The notes: a model not told the origin generated them from the letters alone. A DNA stretch of 64,000 bases from Sphingomonas montanisoli (GCF_008274695.1 NZ_VTOU01000003.1:806001-870000), one strand, 5' to 3'; shown: positions 17,250 to 26,838, counted from the stretch's first letter. Numbers and translations: made by a program.

Positions 17250-18752
17250 ATGACCGAGCCTACCGGCCTGCCTTCGGCCATCGTCGATGCCCCACGAACG
17301 TCGCTAACTGAACTGTTCAAGCAGGAACCCGACCGCCTTTCGCGACTCGCGTTCGAGGAGTCGGGCATCCTGTTCGATTTCGCGAAAACCCATCTCGACG
17401 CCGGTCTGGTCAAGGCGTTCGCCGACCTCGCCGCCCAGCGCGGGCTGGTCGCCAAGCGCGATGCGCTGTTCGCTGGCGCGACGATCAACGTCACCGAAGG
17501 CCGCGCTGCCGAACATAGCGCCGAGCGCGGCCAGGGATCGCCCGAAAGCGTCGCACGGGCCCGCGGCCTGCAGGCGCGGATGCGCGCGTTGATCGACGCG
17601 ATCGAAGCCGAAGCACTCGGACCCATCAGCCATATCCTGCATGTCGGCATCGGCGGATCAGCGCTCGGCCCCGAGCTTCTGGTCGATGCTTTAGGCCGCG
17701 ACGCGGATCGCTACGACGTTGCGGTCGTCTCCAACGTCGATGGCGCCGCGTTGGAGGAGGTGTTCCAGAGCTTCGATCCCGCCGCCACGCTACTGGTCAT
17801 CGCGTCGAAGACCTTCACCACCACCGAGACGATGATGAACGCACGGTCGGTGCTGTCGTGGATGGAGGAAGGCGGGGTCGACGATCCCTACGCGCAGGTC
17901 GTCGCCCTGACGGCGAGCCCCGACAAGGCGATCGAATGGGGTGTCGACGAGACACGCGTCCTGCCCTTCTCCGAAAGCGTCGGCGGGCGTTATTCGCTCT
18001 GGTCGTCGATCGGCTTTCCCGCCGCGCTCGGCCTCGGCTGGGATGCGTTCGAGGATATGCTGGAAGGCGCGGCGGCGATGGACCGCCATTTCCGCCTCGC
18101 CCCGCTGGAAAAGAACGCGCCGGTCATCGCCGCCTTCGTCGACCAATATTATTCGGCCGTGCGCGGCGCCGAGACCCGCGCCGTATTCGCGTACGACGAG
18201 CGGCTGCGGCTCCTGCCGTCTTATCTCCAGCAGCTCGAAATGGAATCGAACGGCAAGAGCGTGAAGGCCGACGGATCGCCCGTCGACGGCCCGACCGCAG
18301 CGATCACCTGGGGCGGGGTGGGCACCGACGCGCAACATGCCGTGTTCCAGCTGCTCCATCAGGGCACGCGCCTCGTCCCCGTCGAGTTCGTCGCGGTTTC
18401 GGAGCCGGGCCACGCGCTCGACGACGGGCATCACCGCGCGCTGCTGATCAACTGCTTCGCGCAGGGCGCCGCGCTGATGGCAGGCAAGGCGAATGACGAT
18501 CCCGCCCGGGCCTATGCCGGCGACCGTCCGTCGACCACACTCCTGATCGACCAGCTGACCCCCGCACGGCTCGGCGCGCTGCTCGCCTTCTACGAGCACC
18601 GAACGTTCGTGAACGCGGTGCTGCTCGGCATCAACCCGTTCGACCAGTTCGGGGTCGAGCTGGGCAAGGAGATCGCCAAGTCGATCGAGAGCGAAGGCAC
18701 CGACCGCTTCGACGCCTCCACCCGCGCACTGATCCAGCGGGCGTTCGGCTGA
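17250..18752 (+). CDS. pgi: Glucose-6-phosphate isomerase
   Basis: A 500-residue cytoplasmic enzyme interconverting glucose-6-phosphate and fructose-6-phosphate. The sugar-phosphate binding segment is HILHVGIGGSALGPELLVDA; SKTFTTTETMMNA follows; the PGI signature is GGRYSLWSSIGFPAAL; the catalytic Glu lies in QLEMESNGKS, and the C-terminal Lys lies in FDQFGVELGKEIA. Length is slightly shorter than the 550-residue E. coli enzyme, as is usual for alphaproteobacterial forms. It is alone on its strand, with its stop one base from the stop of the convergent TPR gene. Confidence 0.97.
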   Translation: MTEPTGLPSAIVDAPRTSLTELFKQEPDRLSRLAFEESGILFDFAKTHLDAGLVKAFADLAAQRGLVAKRDALFAGATINVTEGRAAEHSAERGQGSPESVARARGLQARMRALIDAIEAEALGPISHILHVGIGGSALGPELLVDALGRDADRYDVAVVSNVDGAALEEVFQSFDPAATLLVIASKTFTTTETMMNARSVLSWMEEGGVDDPYAQVVALTASPDKAIEWGVDETRVLPFSESVGGRYSLWSSIGFPAALGLGWDAFEDMLEGAAAMDRHFRLAPLEKNAPVIAAFVDQYYSAVRGAETRAVFAYDERLRLLPSYLQQLEMESNGKSVKADGSPVDGPTAAITWGGVGTDAQHAVFQLLHQGTRLVPVEFVAVSEPGHALDDGHHRALLINCFAQGAALMAGKANDDPARAYAGDRPSTTLLIDQLTPARLGALLAFYEHRTFVNAVLLGINPFDQFGVELGKEIAKSIESEGTDRFDASTRALIQRAFG

Positions 18753-18753
18753 C

Positions 18754-19488
18754 CTAGTTCGCAGTCGCCTCCTTCAGCGCCATCGCCGCGGCCTGCCCGG
18801 CATCGCTCTGCGGAGCGAGCTGGGCAGCGCGGGTCCAGGCGGCCTTGGCGTCGTCCAGATTGCCGCCGAGCGCGGCGATATTGCCCGCTTCATAGGCGAC
18901 CGGCGCATCCTGCGGTGCGAGTTCGGCCGCCTTGCGAATCGCCTCAACCGCGCCGGGCAGATCCTTCTGCCGCCGGTTGAGCGTTGCGAGCAGCAGCCAG
19001 CCGAGCGGATCGCGCGGAACGAGCTTGGTCGCTTCCACCAGATCGAGCTTGGCGCCCGCCAGATCGTTAGCCGCAACGCCGGCACGCGCACGATCGAGCC
19101 GTACCTCGCCCTCCATCTCCGCACTCATCGTCTTGAGCCGGAGCGCGCGATCGAGCGAATTGCGGGAGCGCACAGGCTCGTCCGCCGCCAGCGCGGCATT
19201 GCCCGCCTGCATCCACAGCACGGCCGCCATCCGATCGTGGCGCAGTTCGGCGTCCTTGGCGACATCCTCGAAGGTTGCCGTCGCCGCCTGCCATTGCTCC
19301 AGCCCCGCTTGCGCGAGACCAAGGCACTGGCGCGCGGGCAGATCGCCCTTGTCGGCGATCCACGCCTTCGCGACGTCGACCGCTTTCAACGGATCGGCCT
19401 TGGCAAGCGCCGCGCAATCGGCGCCGCGTATGGGCTTGGGCACTTCGACCGTGGCGGCGGCGAGCAGCAACAGGGGTAGCATTGTCAC
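18754..19488 (-). CDS. Secreted tetratricopeptide-repeat protein
   Basis: A 244-residue protein with a short hydrophobic start (MTMLPLLLLAAATVEVPKP) suggesting export. The remainder is helical and Ala-rich with TPR-like units, for example DPLGWLLLATLNRRQKDLPGAVEAI followed by APQDAPVAYEAGNIAALGG. TPRs mediate protein contacts; no enzymatic motif is visible. Its ATG overlaps the stop of the upstream hydrolase by 4 bases, so the two form a coupled pair. Specific function unknown. Confidence 0.8.
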   Translation of the reverse strand: MTMLPLLLLAAATVEVPKPIRGADCAALAKADPLKAVDVAKAWIADKGDLPARQCLGLAQAGLEQWQAATATFEDVAKDAELRHDRMAAVLWMQAGNAALAADEPVRSRNSLDRALRLKTMSAEMEGEVRLDRARAGVAANDLAGAKLDLVEATKLVPRDPLGWLLLATLNRRQKDLPGAVEAIRKAAELAPQDAPVAYEAGNIAALGGNLDDAKAAWTRAAQLAPQSDAGQAAAMALKEATAN

Positions 19489-20210
19489 TCCAAAAGGGCC
19501 GCGACCGTCGCGATCAGCAACGCGATGTCGGCATCGCGCGACAGGCGGTGATCGCCATCCTTGATCAGGATCGTCTGCACGTCGGCCGAACGCAGCGCCC
19601 GCGACGCGCGCAGCGCGATCGACACCGGGACGACATCGTCCATCTGCCCGTGCAGCAACCGCACCGGACCATCGAAGGCGATCTCGCCATCGAGCAGCAG
19701 GTTAGCCTGCCCCGATTGCCAGAAGCCATGGGTCGTCACATGGGGTTCACCATAGTCGCCGGCTTCCTCGATCCGGCGATCGGTGGCGAGGCGCGCGCGC
19801 TTTTCGTCGTCGAAATCCCATTCGGTGAAGTCGGGCGCCGCCGCGATCCCCACCAGCGCCTGCACCCGCCCCAGCCGCAACGCCACGAGCAGCGCCAGCC
19901 AGCCGCCCATCGACGATCCGACGACCAGCAGCGGCCCCGTCGGCGCAAAGGCATCGATCGCATCGAGCACGTCGCCGAGCCACAGGTCGAGCGTCCCGTC
20001 CTCGAAATCGCCCTCGCTCGCGCCGCAGCCGACATAATCGAGCCGCAGCATCGCACGGCCCGTCCGCCCGGCCCAGGCATCGAGCGCGGTCGCCTTGCCG
20101 CCCCCCATGTCGGATCGATAACCGGGGAGGAAGACGATCGTCGGCCCACGCCCCGGCCGATAGCGATAGGCGAGCGCGGGCTTGTCGGGGCGGGTGAGAT
20201 AGGCGGTCAT
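19485..20210 (-). CDS. Alpha/beta-fold hydrolase
   Basis: A 241-residue hydrolase. The oxyanion loop is IVFLPGYRSDMGGGKA, the nucleophile elbow is VGSSMGGWLAL (Ser at about 99), the probable acid lies in LLHGQMDDVVP, and the catalytic His lies in KDGDHRLSRD. It resembles the palmitoyl-protein thioesterase ABHD10-like group of small serine hydrolases found in alphaproteobacteria; the substrate cannot be read from the sequence. It is first in a two-gene operon with the TPR protein. Confidence 0.85.
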   Translation of the reverse strand: MTAYLTRPDKPALAYRYRPGRGPTIVFLPGYRSDMGGGKATALDAWAGRTGRAMLRLDYVGCGASEGDFEDGTLDLWLGDVLDAIDAFAPTGPLLVVGSSMGGWLALLVALRLGRVQALVGIAAAPDFTEWDFDDEKRARLATDRRIEEAGDYGEPHVTTHGFWQSGQANLLLDGEIAFDGPVRLLHGQMDDVVPVSIALRASRALRSADVQTILIKDGDHRLSRDADIALLIATVAALLE

Positions 20211-20265
20211 CGTGGGGGGCTTACTCCACCCCCGCGATCAAGTCAGCGCCGCGACTCGGCTTCGC

Positions 20266-21771
20266 TCACAGGAACATCGGGGGCAGCGGCCATGCGCGAT
20301 CGTAGCAGGCGGGTGGATCGCGATCCGTCGCAACCGCCGGCTCGACGGGCCGGATTGCCGCCGGTACGCGATCGATGGGCGCGAGATAGGAGCCCTTGGG
20401 GTAGGCGCCGAAGGTTTCGTCCCATGCGCGCGAAAAGCCGCAATGCGGCACCGGCGACGTCGGAAAAGTGACCGCGCGAGCGATCTCGCACAGGCCCGTG
20501 ATGCTGCCGATCACCAGCAGGCGGATCAGCATTGAGCGCCGCTCTTTCGACAAAACATTGCCCACCATCATGTCACCAAGGTGCGCCGCGAGGATCGCGA
20601 GCGCCGGGATCGATGCGCGCATCGTGAAATCGATCGACCAGCCGATCTGCACCAGCGGCGCGACCGCGAGGCACAAGCCGACGACCAGCAATGTCGCGCC
20701 TCCGAACCGCGCGCGCCATGCCCAGCCGGCGATCAGGAAGGGCACGGCCTCAACCAGCGCGAACAGCACATATTGGTTGAGCGGGATCGGAAAGAAGCGA
20801 ACGCCCACCGCATCGGGCGCGGCGGCGAGATAGATCAGCCCCGGCAAGGCCAGCAACGTCGCGGATATTAAGGCGCACAAATCCCGGCGGCCGATCCGCT
20901 GAGCGATCAGCGCATGGAGCGCGAAGGGCATCGCCCCGATCGTGCCGAAGGGCGACCAGAGCGCGACCAGCGGCAATGTCGCGAACAGCACGCCGCTGCG
21001 CAGCCTGCCACTCCGCCACAGCAGATAAGCGAGCGCGGGCACCCAGCCCGCCAGCGCATGTTGCGGCACCCAGAACAGCAGGGTGATCGTCGACGAAAAC
21101 TGGGTGAAGCCCCACCCTTCGAGATGCGCGGTCGGCGAAAAGCCGGCGATATGACCGCGCAGAAGCTGCCCGACGATGTCGAGCCCGCTGAAGCCGACGA
21201 AAACCGCCAGCGCGATCGCCCGGGCGCGGGCGGTTTCGAACAGGGTCGATGCGATCGCGAGCAACAGCCCGATCAGCAACCCGTTCTGCGTGAGCAGCGC
21301 GATATCGCCCACACCCTGCCCGCCTGCCTTCGCCGCAAGCGCCGGCACCAGATACATGCCGAGTGGTGCGCGCAGCAGATTGCCGTCTGCATAAACGAAC
21401 GGCCACGGGTGAATGGCCATATCCCGCAACACCGCGTCACGGACCTGCCAGTCGGCATTGGCGTAGAAAAACCGCCCCTGCCCACCCAGCGCGCAAAGCA
21501 GCAGGGCAATCCCGATGCACAGCCACACGCGGCGCCAGGGGACGGCATCCAGCCTTTCCCGCGCAACCACCCGCACGAGTAGTATGATAGCCACAGCGTC
21601 GGCGACATAGATCAGCGGATTCGCGAAACCCAGAAAACGCTGCAGCAACACCAGATCGAGCGCGAGCCACCCCAGCAACCCCGCAAGCAGCCACGCGGCC
21701 GGAACCCCACGCGACACAGCGCGCGGAACGACGATTTCGGCAACCGCGATCGGATGGGCATGAATGCTCAT
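20266..21771 (-). CDS. Polytopic membrane protein of unknown function
   Basis: A 501-residue protein with roughly ten to twelve hydrophobic spans between residues about 25 and 420, then a hydrophilic C-terminal tail of about 70 residues. A loop of about 40 residues after the third span (GQGRFFYANADWQVRDAVLR, then DMAIHPWPFVYADGN) recalls membrane glycosyltransferases of the GT-C type, where acidic residues sit in the first large loop. I do not recognise a named family. It stands alone, upstream of the hydrolase pair and downstream of gor. Confidence 0.75.
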   Translation of the reverse strand: MSIHAHPIAVAEIVVPRAVSRGVPAAWLLAGLLGWLALDLVLLQRFLGFANPLIYVADAVAIILLVRVVARERLDAVPWRRVWLCIGIALLLCALGGQGRFFYANADWQVRDAVLRDMAIHPWPFVYADGNLLRAPLGMYLVPALAAKAGGQGVGDIALLTQNGLLIGLLLAIASTLFETARARAIALAVFVGFSGLDIVGQLLRGHIAGFSPTAHLEGWGFTQFSSTITLLFWVPQHALAGWVPALAYLLWRSGRLRSGVLFATLPLVALWSPFGTIGAMPFALHALIAQRIGRRDLCALISATLLALPGLIYLAAAPDAVGVRFFPIPLNQYVLFALVEAVPFLIAGWAWRARFGGATLLVVGLCLAVAPLVQIGWSIDFTMRASIPALAILAAHLGDMMVGNVLSKERRSMLIRLLVIGSITGLCEIARAVTFPTSPVPHCGFSRAWDETFGAYPKGSYLAPIDRVPAAIRPVEPAVATDRDPPACYDRAWPLPPMFL

Positions 21772-21812
21772 CCGATCAGGTTAGAGGTTGAGGGGTTAAG
21801 GCGGGGTTCGCC

Positions 21813-23159
21813 TTATTTCATCAGCACCAGTTCTTCGGCCATCGACGGGTGCAGCGCGATCGTCTGGTCGAACTGCGCCTTGGTAAGCCCCGCCTTCACC
21901 GCGATCGCTGCGGCCTGAAGAATCTCCGGCGCGTCAGGGCTGATCATGTGGATGCCGAGCACCACGTCGGTCTCCGAATGCACGACCAGCTTGTAGAGCG
22001 AGCGTTCCGTCTTGCCGGCCAGCACGTTGCGCATCGGACGGAAATCGGAGGTGAAGACCTTCACTGATCCATATTGCTCGCGCGCCTTCTGCTCGGTCAG
22101 GCCGACGCCGGCCATCGGCGGGCTCGAAAAGACCGCGCTGGGGATCATATCGTAATCGACGCGGTGCGGTTTGTTGCCGAAAACGGTGTCGGCGAACGCC
22201 TGCCCCTCGCGGATCGCGACGGGGGTCAGCTGAACACGGTTGGTGACGTCGCCAACCGCATAGATGCTCGATACGCTCGACCGATTGTCCTCATCGACGA
22301 CGATCGCGCCCTTGTCGTCGATCTCGACCCCGACCTCTTTCAGGCCGAGGCCATCGATCTTCGGGGTGCGGCCGATCGCGAACAGCAGCAGATCGGCGTC
22401 GCACTGATCATGCTCCTTGAAGTGGACGCACAGCGAGCCGTCCGCCTTTTTCTCGACCTTCTCGAACGCGGCGTTGAAAATGAATTCGATCCCCTTCTGC
22501 GTGGAGATCTGGAACAGCCGGTCGCGAATCTGCTCGTCATAGCCGCGCAGGATCTGGTCCGATCGGTTGACGACCGTCACCTTGGCGCCGAGCGCATGGA
22601 AGATGCCGGCGAATTCATTGGCGATGTAACCCGCGCCCGCAATTACCACCCGCTTGGGGAAGGTATCGAGGTGGAACACCTCGTTCGAAGTGATGCCATA
22701 TTCGGCGCCCGGGCAATCGGGCACGACCGGCCACGCGCCGGTCGCGATCAGGATCTTGCCCGCCGTGACCTTCCTGCCGCTTGCCAGCGTAACCTCGTTC
22801 GGGCCGCTGACCGTCGCGCGCTCGTGGAACGTCTCGACGCCATTGTTGTCGAGCGTGTTCTGATAAAGGCCCTCAAGCCGATCGACATCGGCGTTGACGT
22901 TATCGCGCAGCACCTTCCAGTCGAAACTGGTTTCGCCCAGCGTCCAGCCGTAGCGCGCCGCGTCGTGCAGATCCTCGGCGAAGTGCGATCCGTAAACGAG
23001 CATCTTCTTGGGCACGCAACCGCGGATCACGCATGTGCCGCCGACGCGATGTTCCTCAGCCACAGCGACCTTCGCACCATGCGCTGCGGCAACGCGGGAC
23101 GCGCGGACGCCACCCGATCCCGCGCCGATCACGAACAGGTCAAAGTCAAAATCGGCCAT
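21813..23159 (-). CDS. gor: Glutathione-disulfide reductase
   Basis: A 448-residue flavoprotein reducing glutathione disulfide with NADPH. The FAD-binding motif is DLFVIGAGSGGVRASRVAA, the redox-active disulfide is GGTCVIRGCVPKK (Cys43 and Cys48), the NAD(P)H-binding fold is VVIAGAGYIANEFAG, the second FAD motif is IYAVGDVTNR, and the C-terminal active-site His is in HPSMAEELVLMK. The AGAGYIANEF form with a following NRSDQ segment fits the plant/alphaproteobacterial Gor branch. It is monocistronic; it works with the GST and glyoxalase I genes in this window. Confidence 0.95.
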   Translation of the reverse strand: MADFDFDLFVIGAGSGGVRASRVAAAHGAKVAVAEEHRVGGTCVIRGCVPKKMLVYGSHFAEDLHDAARYGWTLGETSFDWKVLRDNVNADVDRLEGLYQNTLDNNGVETFHERATVSGPNEVTLASGRKVTAGKILIATGAWPVVPDCPGAEYGITSNEVFHLDTFPKRVVIAGAGYIANEFAGIFHALGAKVTVVNRSDQILRGYDEQIRDRLFQISTQKGIEFIFNAAFEKVEKKADGSLCVHFKEHDQCDADLLLFAIGRTPKIDGLGLKEVGVEIDDKGAIVVDEDNRSSVSSIYAVGDVTNRVQLTPVAIREGQAFADTVFGNKPHRVDYDMIPSAVFSSPPMAGVGLTEQKAREQYGSVKVFTSDFRPMRNVLAGKTERSLYKLVVHSETDVVLGIHMISPDAPEILQAAAIAVKAGLTKAQFDQTIALHPSMAEELVLMK

Positions 23160-23258
23160 CGGGGGCGCCTCTCAGAAAAACGGTGTCGGACGCGATATGG
23201 CGACCGCCGTTTGATCGCGCAAACCGATCGTGATGATCAGACTGATCGTCAGGGTCGT

Positions 23259-23852
23259 TTACTGGACAACCCAGTCGGCGACGTCGGTTGCAATCGCGTT
23301 GCTCGCGCGGTTCAGCGCCTCGACGACGGCCCGCGAATCCTCCGACGCGACCGGCGCCGTCGACTCGAAGCGGCGCGCGCGAATCTGGTCCGATCCCTCA
23401 CGCGCGACAGTCGCGTCGTAGATCACCAGCACCTTGCCCTGTCCACCGAGCAACTGGAACGCGACGAGCGATCCGCCGAGCCGCGTCGCGGGCGTGATGG
23501 AGGGATTGCGGCTGTCGGGTACGAAACGCCCCGTCTTGGCCTCGATCGTCTCCGCCAGCACGTTGCGGAACAGGCGGGCGGGCTCGTCGGCCCATGCGGT
23601 CTTGGGAAGATAGGCGAACGAGTCATTCGAACGCACCGCGACGCGCTGATTGCGCAACGGCGTTGGCGCGGTGATCAGGCCGACGCTGATCGCCTCCTTG
23701 TCGGTCACGGTCTTGGCGGTGTTGGCCGCCACCCGCGCGTCCGACGACAGGCTCATCAGCTGTGCGGGCGGATCCTCGCCGAAGCTGATGCAGCCGCCGA
23801 GCGCCAAAGCGCCGGAAAGGGCAAGGGCGAGAGGAAGGAACTGGCGCATCAT
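23259..23852 (-). CDS. ABC-type transport auxiliary lipoprotein (PqiC/YmbA-like)
   Basis: A 197-residue lipoprotein with signal peptide and lipobox LALGGC (Cys21). The mature part resembles the ABC_trans_aux family (RNQRVAVRSNDSFAYLPKTAWADEPARLFRNVL), which forms outer-membrane-side partners of MCE transport systems. It is the last gene of the mlaE-mlaF-mlaD cluster, 4 bases after mlaD, which supports the assignment. Probably located at the inner leaflet of the outer membrane. Confidence 0.85.
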   Translation of the reverse strand: MMRQFLPLALALSGALALGGCISFGEDPPAQLMSLSSDARVAANTAKTVTDKEAISVGLITAPTPLRNQRVAVRSNDSFAYLPKTAWADEPARLFRNVLAETIEAKTGRFVPDSRNPSITPATRLGGSLVAFQLLGGQGKVLVIYDATVAREGSDQIRARRFESTAPVASEDSRAVVEALNRASNAIATDVADWVVQ

Positions 23853-23856
23853 GACC

Positions 23857-24807
23857 TCACTTGCCGGGCTTATAATCGGGGAGTTTGCTGCTGCCGCCGA
23901 TCAACGCGCCCGCACCACCCCGATCGAGCTTGTTTGAGATCGCGCCGAGCGATTCGGACATTTCGGCCAGGTTTCGGACCAGCGAATTGATGTTTGGCAC
24001 CGTCTGGGTCGAGAAGGATTTGAGTCCCGGCCGCGCGTCGGTGATCGCCGAATCGAGCGTCTCGATCGTGTGCTGCGCCGATTGCGTCGCCTTGTTCAAA
24101 TTCTGCATCGCCGGGCCGACATCGCGGTTCATCACATTGTTGGTGCTTTCCGCCAGCGTCGCGATCTGCCCGGCGGCAACGCCGACCTGCTGCACCGCCG
24201 TCTTGGTTTCGGCGAGCGCGGCGGCGATTTCCGGCCCGCGATTGGCCAGATCGTTCGACAGGCGATCGACATTGCCCAGGATGCCGGTGATCGACTTCTG
24301 ATTCTTGTCGTTGAGCAGCAGGGTCAGCCGCTCTGTCAGGGCCGACAGCCGCTGGAGCAATTCGGGGGCCGACGACAAAAGCTCGCCCAGCGCGCCCGGC
24401 TTGGTCGGGATCACCGGAACACCATAAGGGCCGGACTGCGTGATCGGCGGGGCGCCCTTGATCGCGCCATCAAGGTTGATCTGGCTGACCCCGGTAAAGC
24501 CGACCCCCGCGATCGTCGCGGTGGTACCCTGCAGGATCGGCGCCTCATTCTGGACACTGATGCGCACACGCACGAATTCCGGGCTTTCGGGCATCAGCTG
24601 GATCTTTTCGACCTTACCCACCGGCACGCCCGAAAAGGTCACCGCCGATCCTTTCGCCAGCCCGTCGATCGAGCTTTTGAAGAAGATATCGAATTTCTGT
24701 TCGCTGACCGCGGTGAAATTGGCGAGCCAGACGGTGAAGGCCAGAAGGGCCACCAGCATCGCAAGCACGACGCCGCCGACCAGCACATGGTTCGACCGGG
24801 TTTCCAT
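23857..24807 (-). CDS. mlaD: MCE/MlaD family lipid-transport protein
   Basis: A 316-residue protein with one N-terminal membrane helix (VLVGGVVLAMLVALLAFTVWL) and an MCE domain at about 35-120 (KSSIDGLAKGSAVTFSGVPV, then GKVEKIQL). A long helical C-terminal region (about 150-290) follows. MCE domains form hexameric rings that pass phospholipids between membranes. ATG at 24807 overlaps the mlaF stop by one base; longer upstream readings lie inside mlaF. This MlaD is longer than the 180-residue E. coli form and closer to the alphaproteobacterial and plant TGD2 style. Confidence 0.9.
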   Translation of the reverse strand: METRSNHVLVGGVVLAMLVALLAFTVWLANFTAVSEQKFDIFFKSSIDGLAKGSAVTFSGVPVGKVEKIQLMPESPEFVRVRISVQNEAPILQGTTATIAGVGFTGVSQINLDGAIKGAPPITQSGPYGVPVIPTKPGALGELLSSAPELLQRLSALTERLTLLLNDKNQKSITGILGNVDRLSNDLANRGPEIAAALAETKTAVQQVGVAAGQIATLAESTNNVMNRDVGPAMQNLNKATQSAQHTIETLDSAITDARPGLKSFSTQTVPNINSLVRNLAEMSESLGAISNKLDRGGAGALIGGSSKLPDYKPGK

Positions 24808-25625
24808 CAGTGCGTCATCCCCGGTTTTCCCTCTTCGGCTTGTGCCTGCGCCCTTGCGACGGTGTCGGCCGCGGCGCGCCCGCGCGGCCCGTTGAAATAT
24901 TCCTGAATCCAGGGATGATCCAACGCCAATAATTCCGGGATCGTTCCAACCGCGATCACCTGACGATCGGCCAGCACCGCGACACGATCGCAAATCGCAT
25001 GCAGCGTATCGAGATCGTGGGTGATCAGGAATACGGTGAGCCGCATCGTGCCTTTCAGCGCGTGGATCAGATCGTCAAACGCCGCCGCACCGATCGGATC
25101 GAGGCCGGCGGTCGGTTCATCGAGGAACAGCAGCTGCGGATCGAGCGCGAGCGCGCGCGCCAGGCCGGCGCGCTTGCGCATGCCGCCCGACAGTTCGGAC
25201 GGATATTTCGGCCCAGCTTCGGCGGACAGGCCCGACATCGCGACCTTATAGGCAGCAATCTCGTCGAGCAGCGTCTGATCGATATTCGGATAATATTGGC
25301 GGATCGGCACTTCGACATTTTCGGCGACGGTCAGCGTCGAAAACAGTGCGCCGTTCTGGAACAGCACGCCCCAGCGCTGGCGCACGCGCTGCGCTTCATG
25401 CTCATCGCGGCCGATCATGTTTTCACCGAACACCTCGACCGAACCTTCGGCCGGGGTCTGCAGCCCGATGATCGATCGCATCAGCACCGACTTGCCCGTA
25501 CCCGATCCGCCGACGACCCCCAGGATCTCGCCGCGCCGCACGTCGAGATCGAGATTGTCGTGGACGATCTGCTCCCCGAAGCAATTTTTGAGGCCGCGCA
25601 CGCGGATGATCGCATCGTCGCCCAT
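24807..25625 (-). CDS. mlaF: MlaF-type ABC transporter ATP-binding protein
   Basis: A 272-residue ATPase driving MCE lipid transport. Walker A is VVGGSGTGKSVLMRSIIGL, the signature is PSELSGGMRKRAGLARALAL, Walker B is LLFLDEPTAGLDPIGA, and the switch His is in LITHDLDTLHAI. The GGMRKR variant of the signature is typical of MlaF/TtgA-type ATPases. ATG at 25625 was chosen because it overlaps the mlaE stop by one base (TGATG). Second gene of the mlaEFD-lipoprotein operon. Confidence 0.93.
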   Translation of the reverse strand: MGDDAIIRVRGLKNCFGEQIVHDNLDLDVRRGEILGVVGGSGTGKSVLMRSIIGLQTPAEGSVEVFGENMIGRDEHEAQRVRQRWGVLFQNGALFSTLTVAENVEVPIRQYYPNIDQTLLDEIAAYKVAMSGLSAEAGPKYPSELSGGMRKRAGLARALALDPQLLFLDEPTAGLDPIGAAAFDDLIHALKGTMRLTVFLITHDLDTLHAICDRVAVLADRQVIAVGTIPELLALDHPWIQEYFNGPRGRAAADTVARAQAQAEEGKPGMTH

Positions 25626-26722
25626 CAGATCCACCCGATCGAGCTGAAGAACACCGCGAATACCGCGTCGAGCACGATGACGAGGAAGATCGCCTGGACG
25701 ACCGAGGCCGTGGTGCGCAGGCCCACCTCCTCGGCATTGCCTTCCACCTGCATGCCCTGGAAACATCCCGAAATGCCAATCAGCAGCCCGAAGACCGGCG
25801 CCTTGATCAACCCGACCCACAGATCAGTGATCGGCACGACCTCGCGCACGCGCTGAACGAAGGTGATCGGCGGGATGTCGAGGTCGATCCAGCAGAAGAT
25901 ACCGCCACCGAGCATGGCGATGATCGCGGCGTAGAAGCCGAGCAGCGGCATCATCAGCACGCTGGCGAGTACGCGAGGAACGACCAGCGCCTCCATTGGC
26001 GACACGCCGATCGTGCGCATCGCATCGACTTCCTCGGCCAGCTTCATCGATCCGAGCTGCGCGGCGAAGGCGCTGCCCGATCGCCCGGCGACCATGATCG
26101 CGGTCATCAGCACGCCCAGTTCGCGCAGGGTGATGCGGCCGATCAGATTGATCGCGAACACCTCAGCACCGAACTGGCGCAGCTGGACCGCGCCCTGCTG
26201 CGCGATGACGATGCCAATCAGGAAGCTCATCAGCCCGATGATCGCGAGCGCCTTTACGCCCACCACTTCGAACTGGTGCGCTACGGCGTTGCCCCGGAAG
26301 CGGCGCGGATGGCGGATCACGCCCCAGAAACCGATCACCGTCGCGCCGAAGAAACCGAGCAGGCCGATCAGCGATCGTGCGGCGGCGTAGGTGGCGTCGC
26401 CGGTTTCCTGCAGCACGCGAACGAACCCGGGTTGCGGATCGGGGCGGATCTTGAGAGGCTGATCGGCGGCGGCGACCTTGGCGAGCAGTTCGGCCGCATC
26501 CTCATCCGCACCCTCGACCGGTACATCGCCTTCGCGGACGATACGGTGGATCAGCCAGGCACCGACGGTGTCGATCCGGTCGACCCCGCTCAGATCGATT
26601 TTCGCGGGCTGTTCGTCGATGGCTTCGAGCCGCGCGGGCAGATCATGGATGCTCGACAGCGTCATCGCGCCGGTGAATCGGAGCGTCCCCCCATCGAGAC
26701 TGAAGTCGGCTGGCGCGTTCAT
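25625..26722 (-). CDS. mlaE: MlaE-family permease with N-terminal STAS domain
   Basis: A 365-residue protein. Residues 1-95 form a STAS-like domain (LRFTGAMTLSSIHDLPARL, then KIDLSGVDRIDTVGAWLIH), the role played by separate MlaB in E. coli. The rest is the MlaE permease with five or six spans and the family motifs GRITLRELGVLMTAIMVAGR and SGSAFAAQLGSMKLAEEVDA. Operon leader, coupled to mlaF. No mlaC or separate mlaB lies nearby. Together the four genes form an MCE system maintaining outer-membrane lipid asymmetry. Confidence 0.92.
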   Translation of the reverse strand: MNAPADFSLDGGTLRFTGAMTLSSIHDLPARLEAIDEQPAKIDLSGVDRIDTVGAWLIHRIVREGDVPVEGADEDAAELLAKVAAADQPLKIRPDPQPGFVRVLQETGDATYAAARSLIGLLGFFGATVIGFWGVIRHPRRFRGNAVAHQFEVVGVKALAIIGLMSFLIGIVIAQQGAVQLRQFGAEVFAINLIGRITLRELGVLMTAIMVAGRSGSAFAAQLGSMKLAEEVDAMRTIGVSPMEALVVPRVLASVLMMPLLGFYAAIIAMLGGGIFCWIDLDIPPITFVQRVREVVPITDLWVGLIKAPVFGLLIGISGCFQGMQVEGNAEEVGLRTTASVVQAIFLVIVLDAVFAVFFSSIGWI

Positions 26723-26804
26723 CGCGTGGAGGAGTGGCGTAAAGGCGCGCGATCGGCAAGCATCCGTAATGAAATCCCGCGCGACGACGGATGTTCCGAG
26801 TCTA

Positions 26805-26838
26805 ATTCGTCATCCCAGCTTTCGCTGGGATGACGAAT
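26805..26838. repeat. Perfect 15-bp hairpin abutting a start codon
   Basis: ATTCGTCATCCCAGC (26805-26819) and GCTGGGATGACGAAT (26824-26838) are exact complements with a TTTC loop. The right arm ends one base before the ATG at 26839 and contains the purine run GGGA that could serve as its ribosome binding site. It shares CGTCATCCC/GGGATGACG ends with the repeats at 57851 and 53050. Confidence 0.85.

Noticed and set aside
22074-23990. 638-codon open frame opposite gor and the lipoprotein gene
   Set aside because: It spans two well-supported minus-strand genes and their gap, which is typical of a composition artefact.
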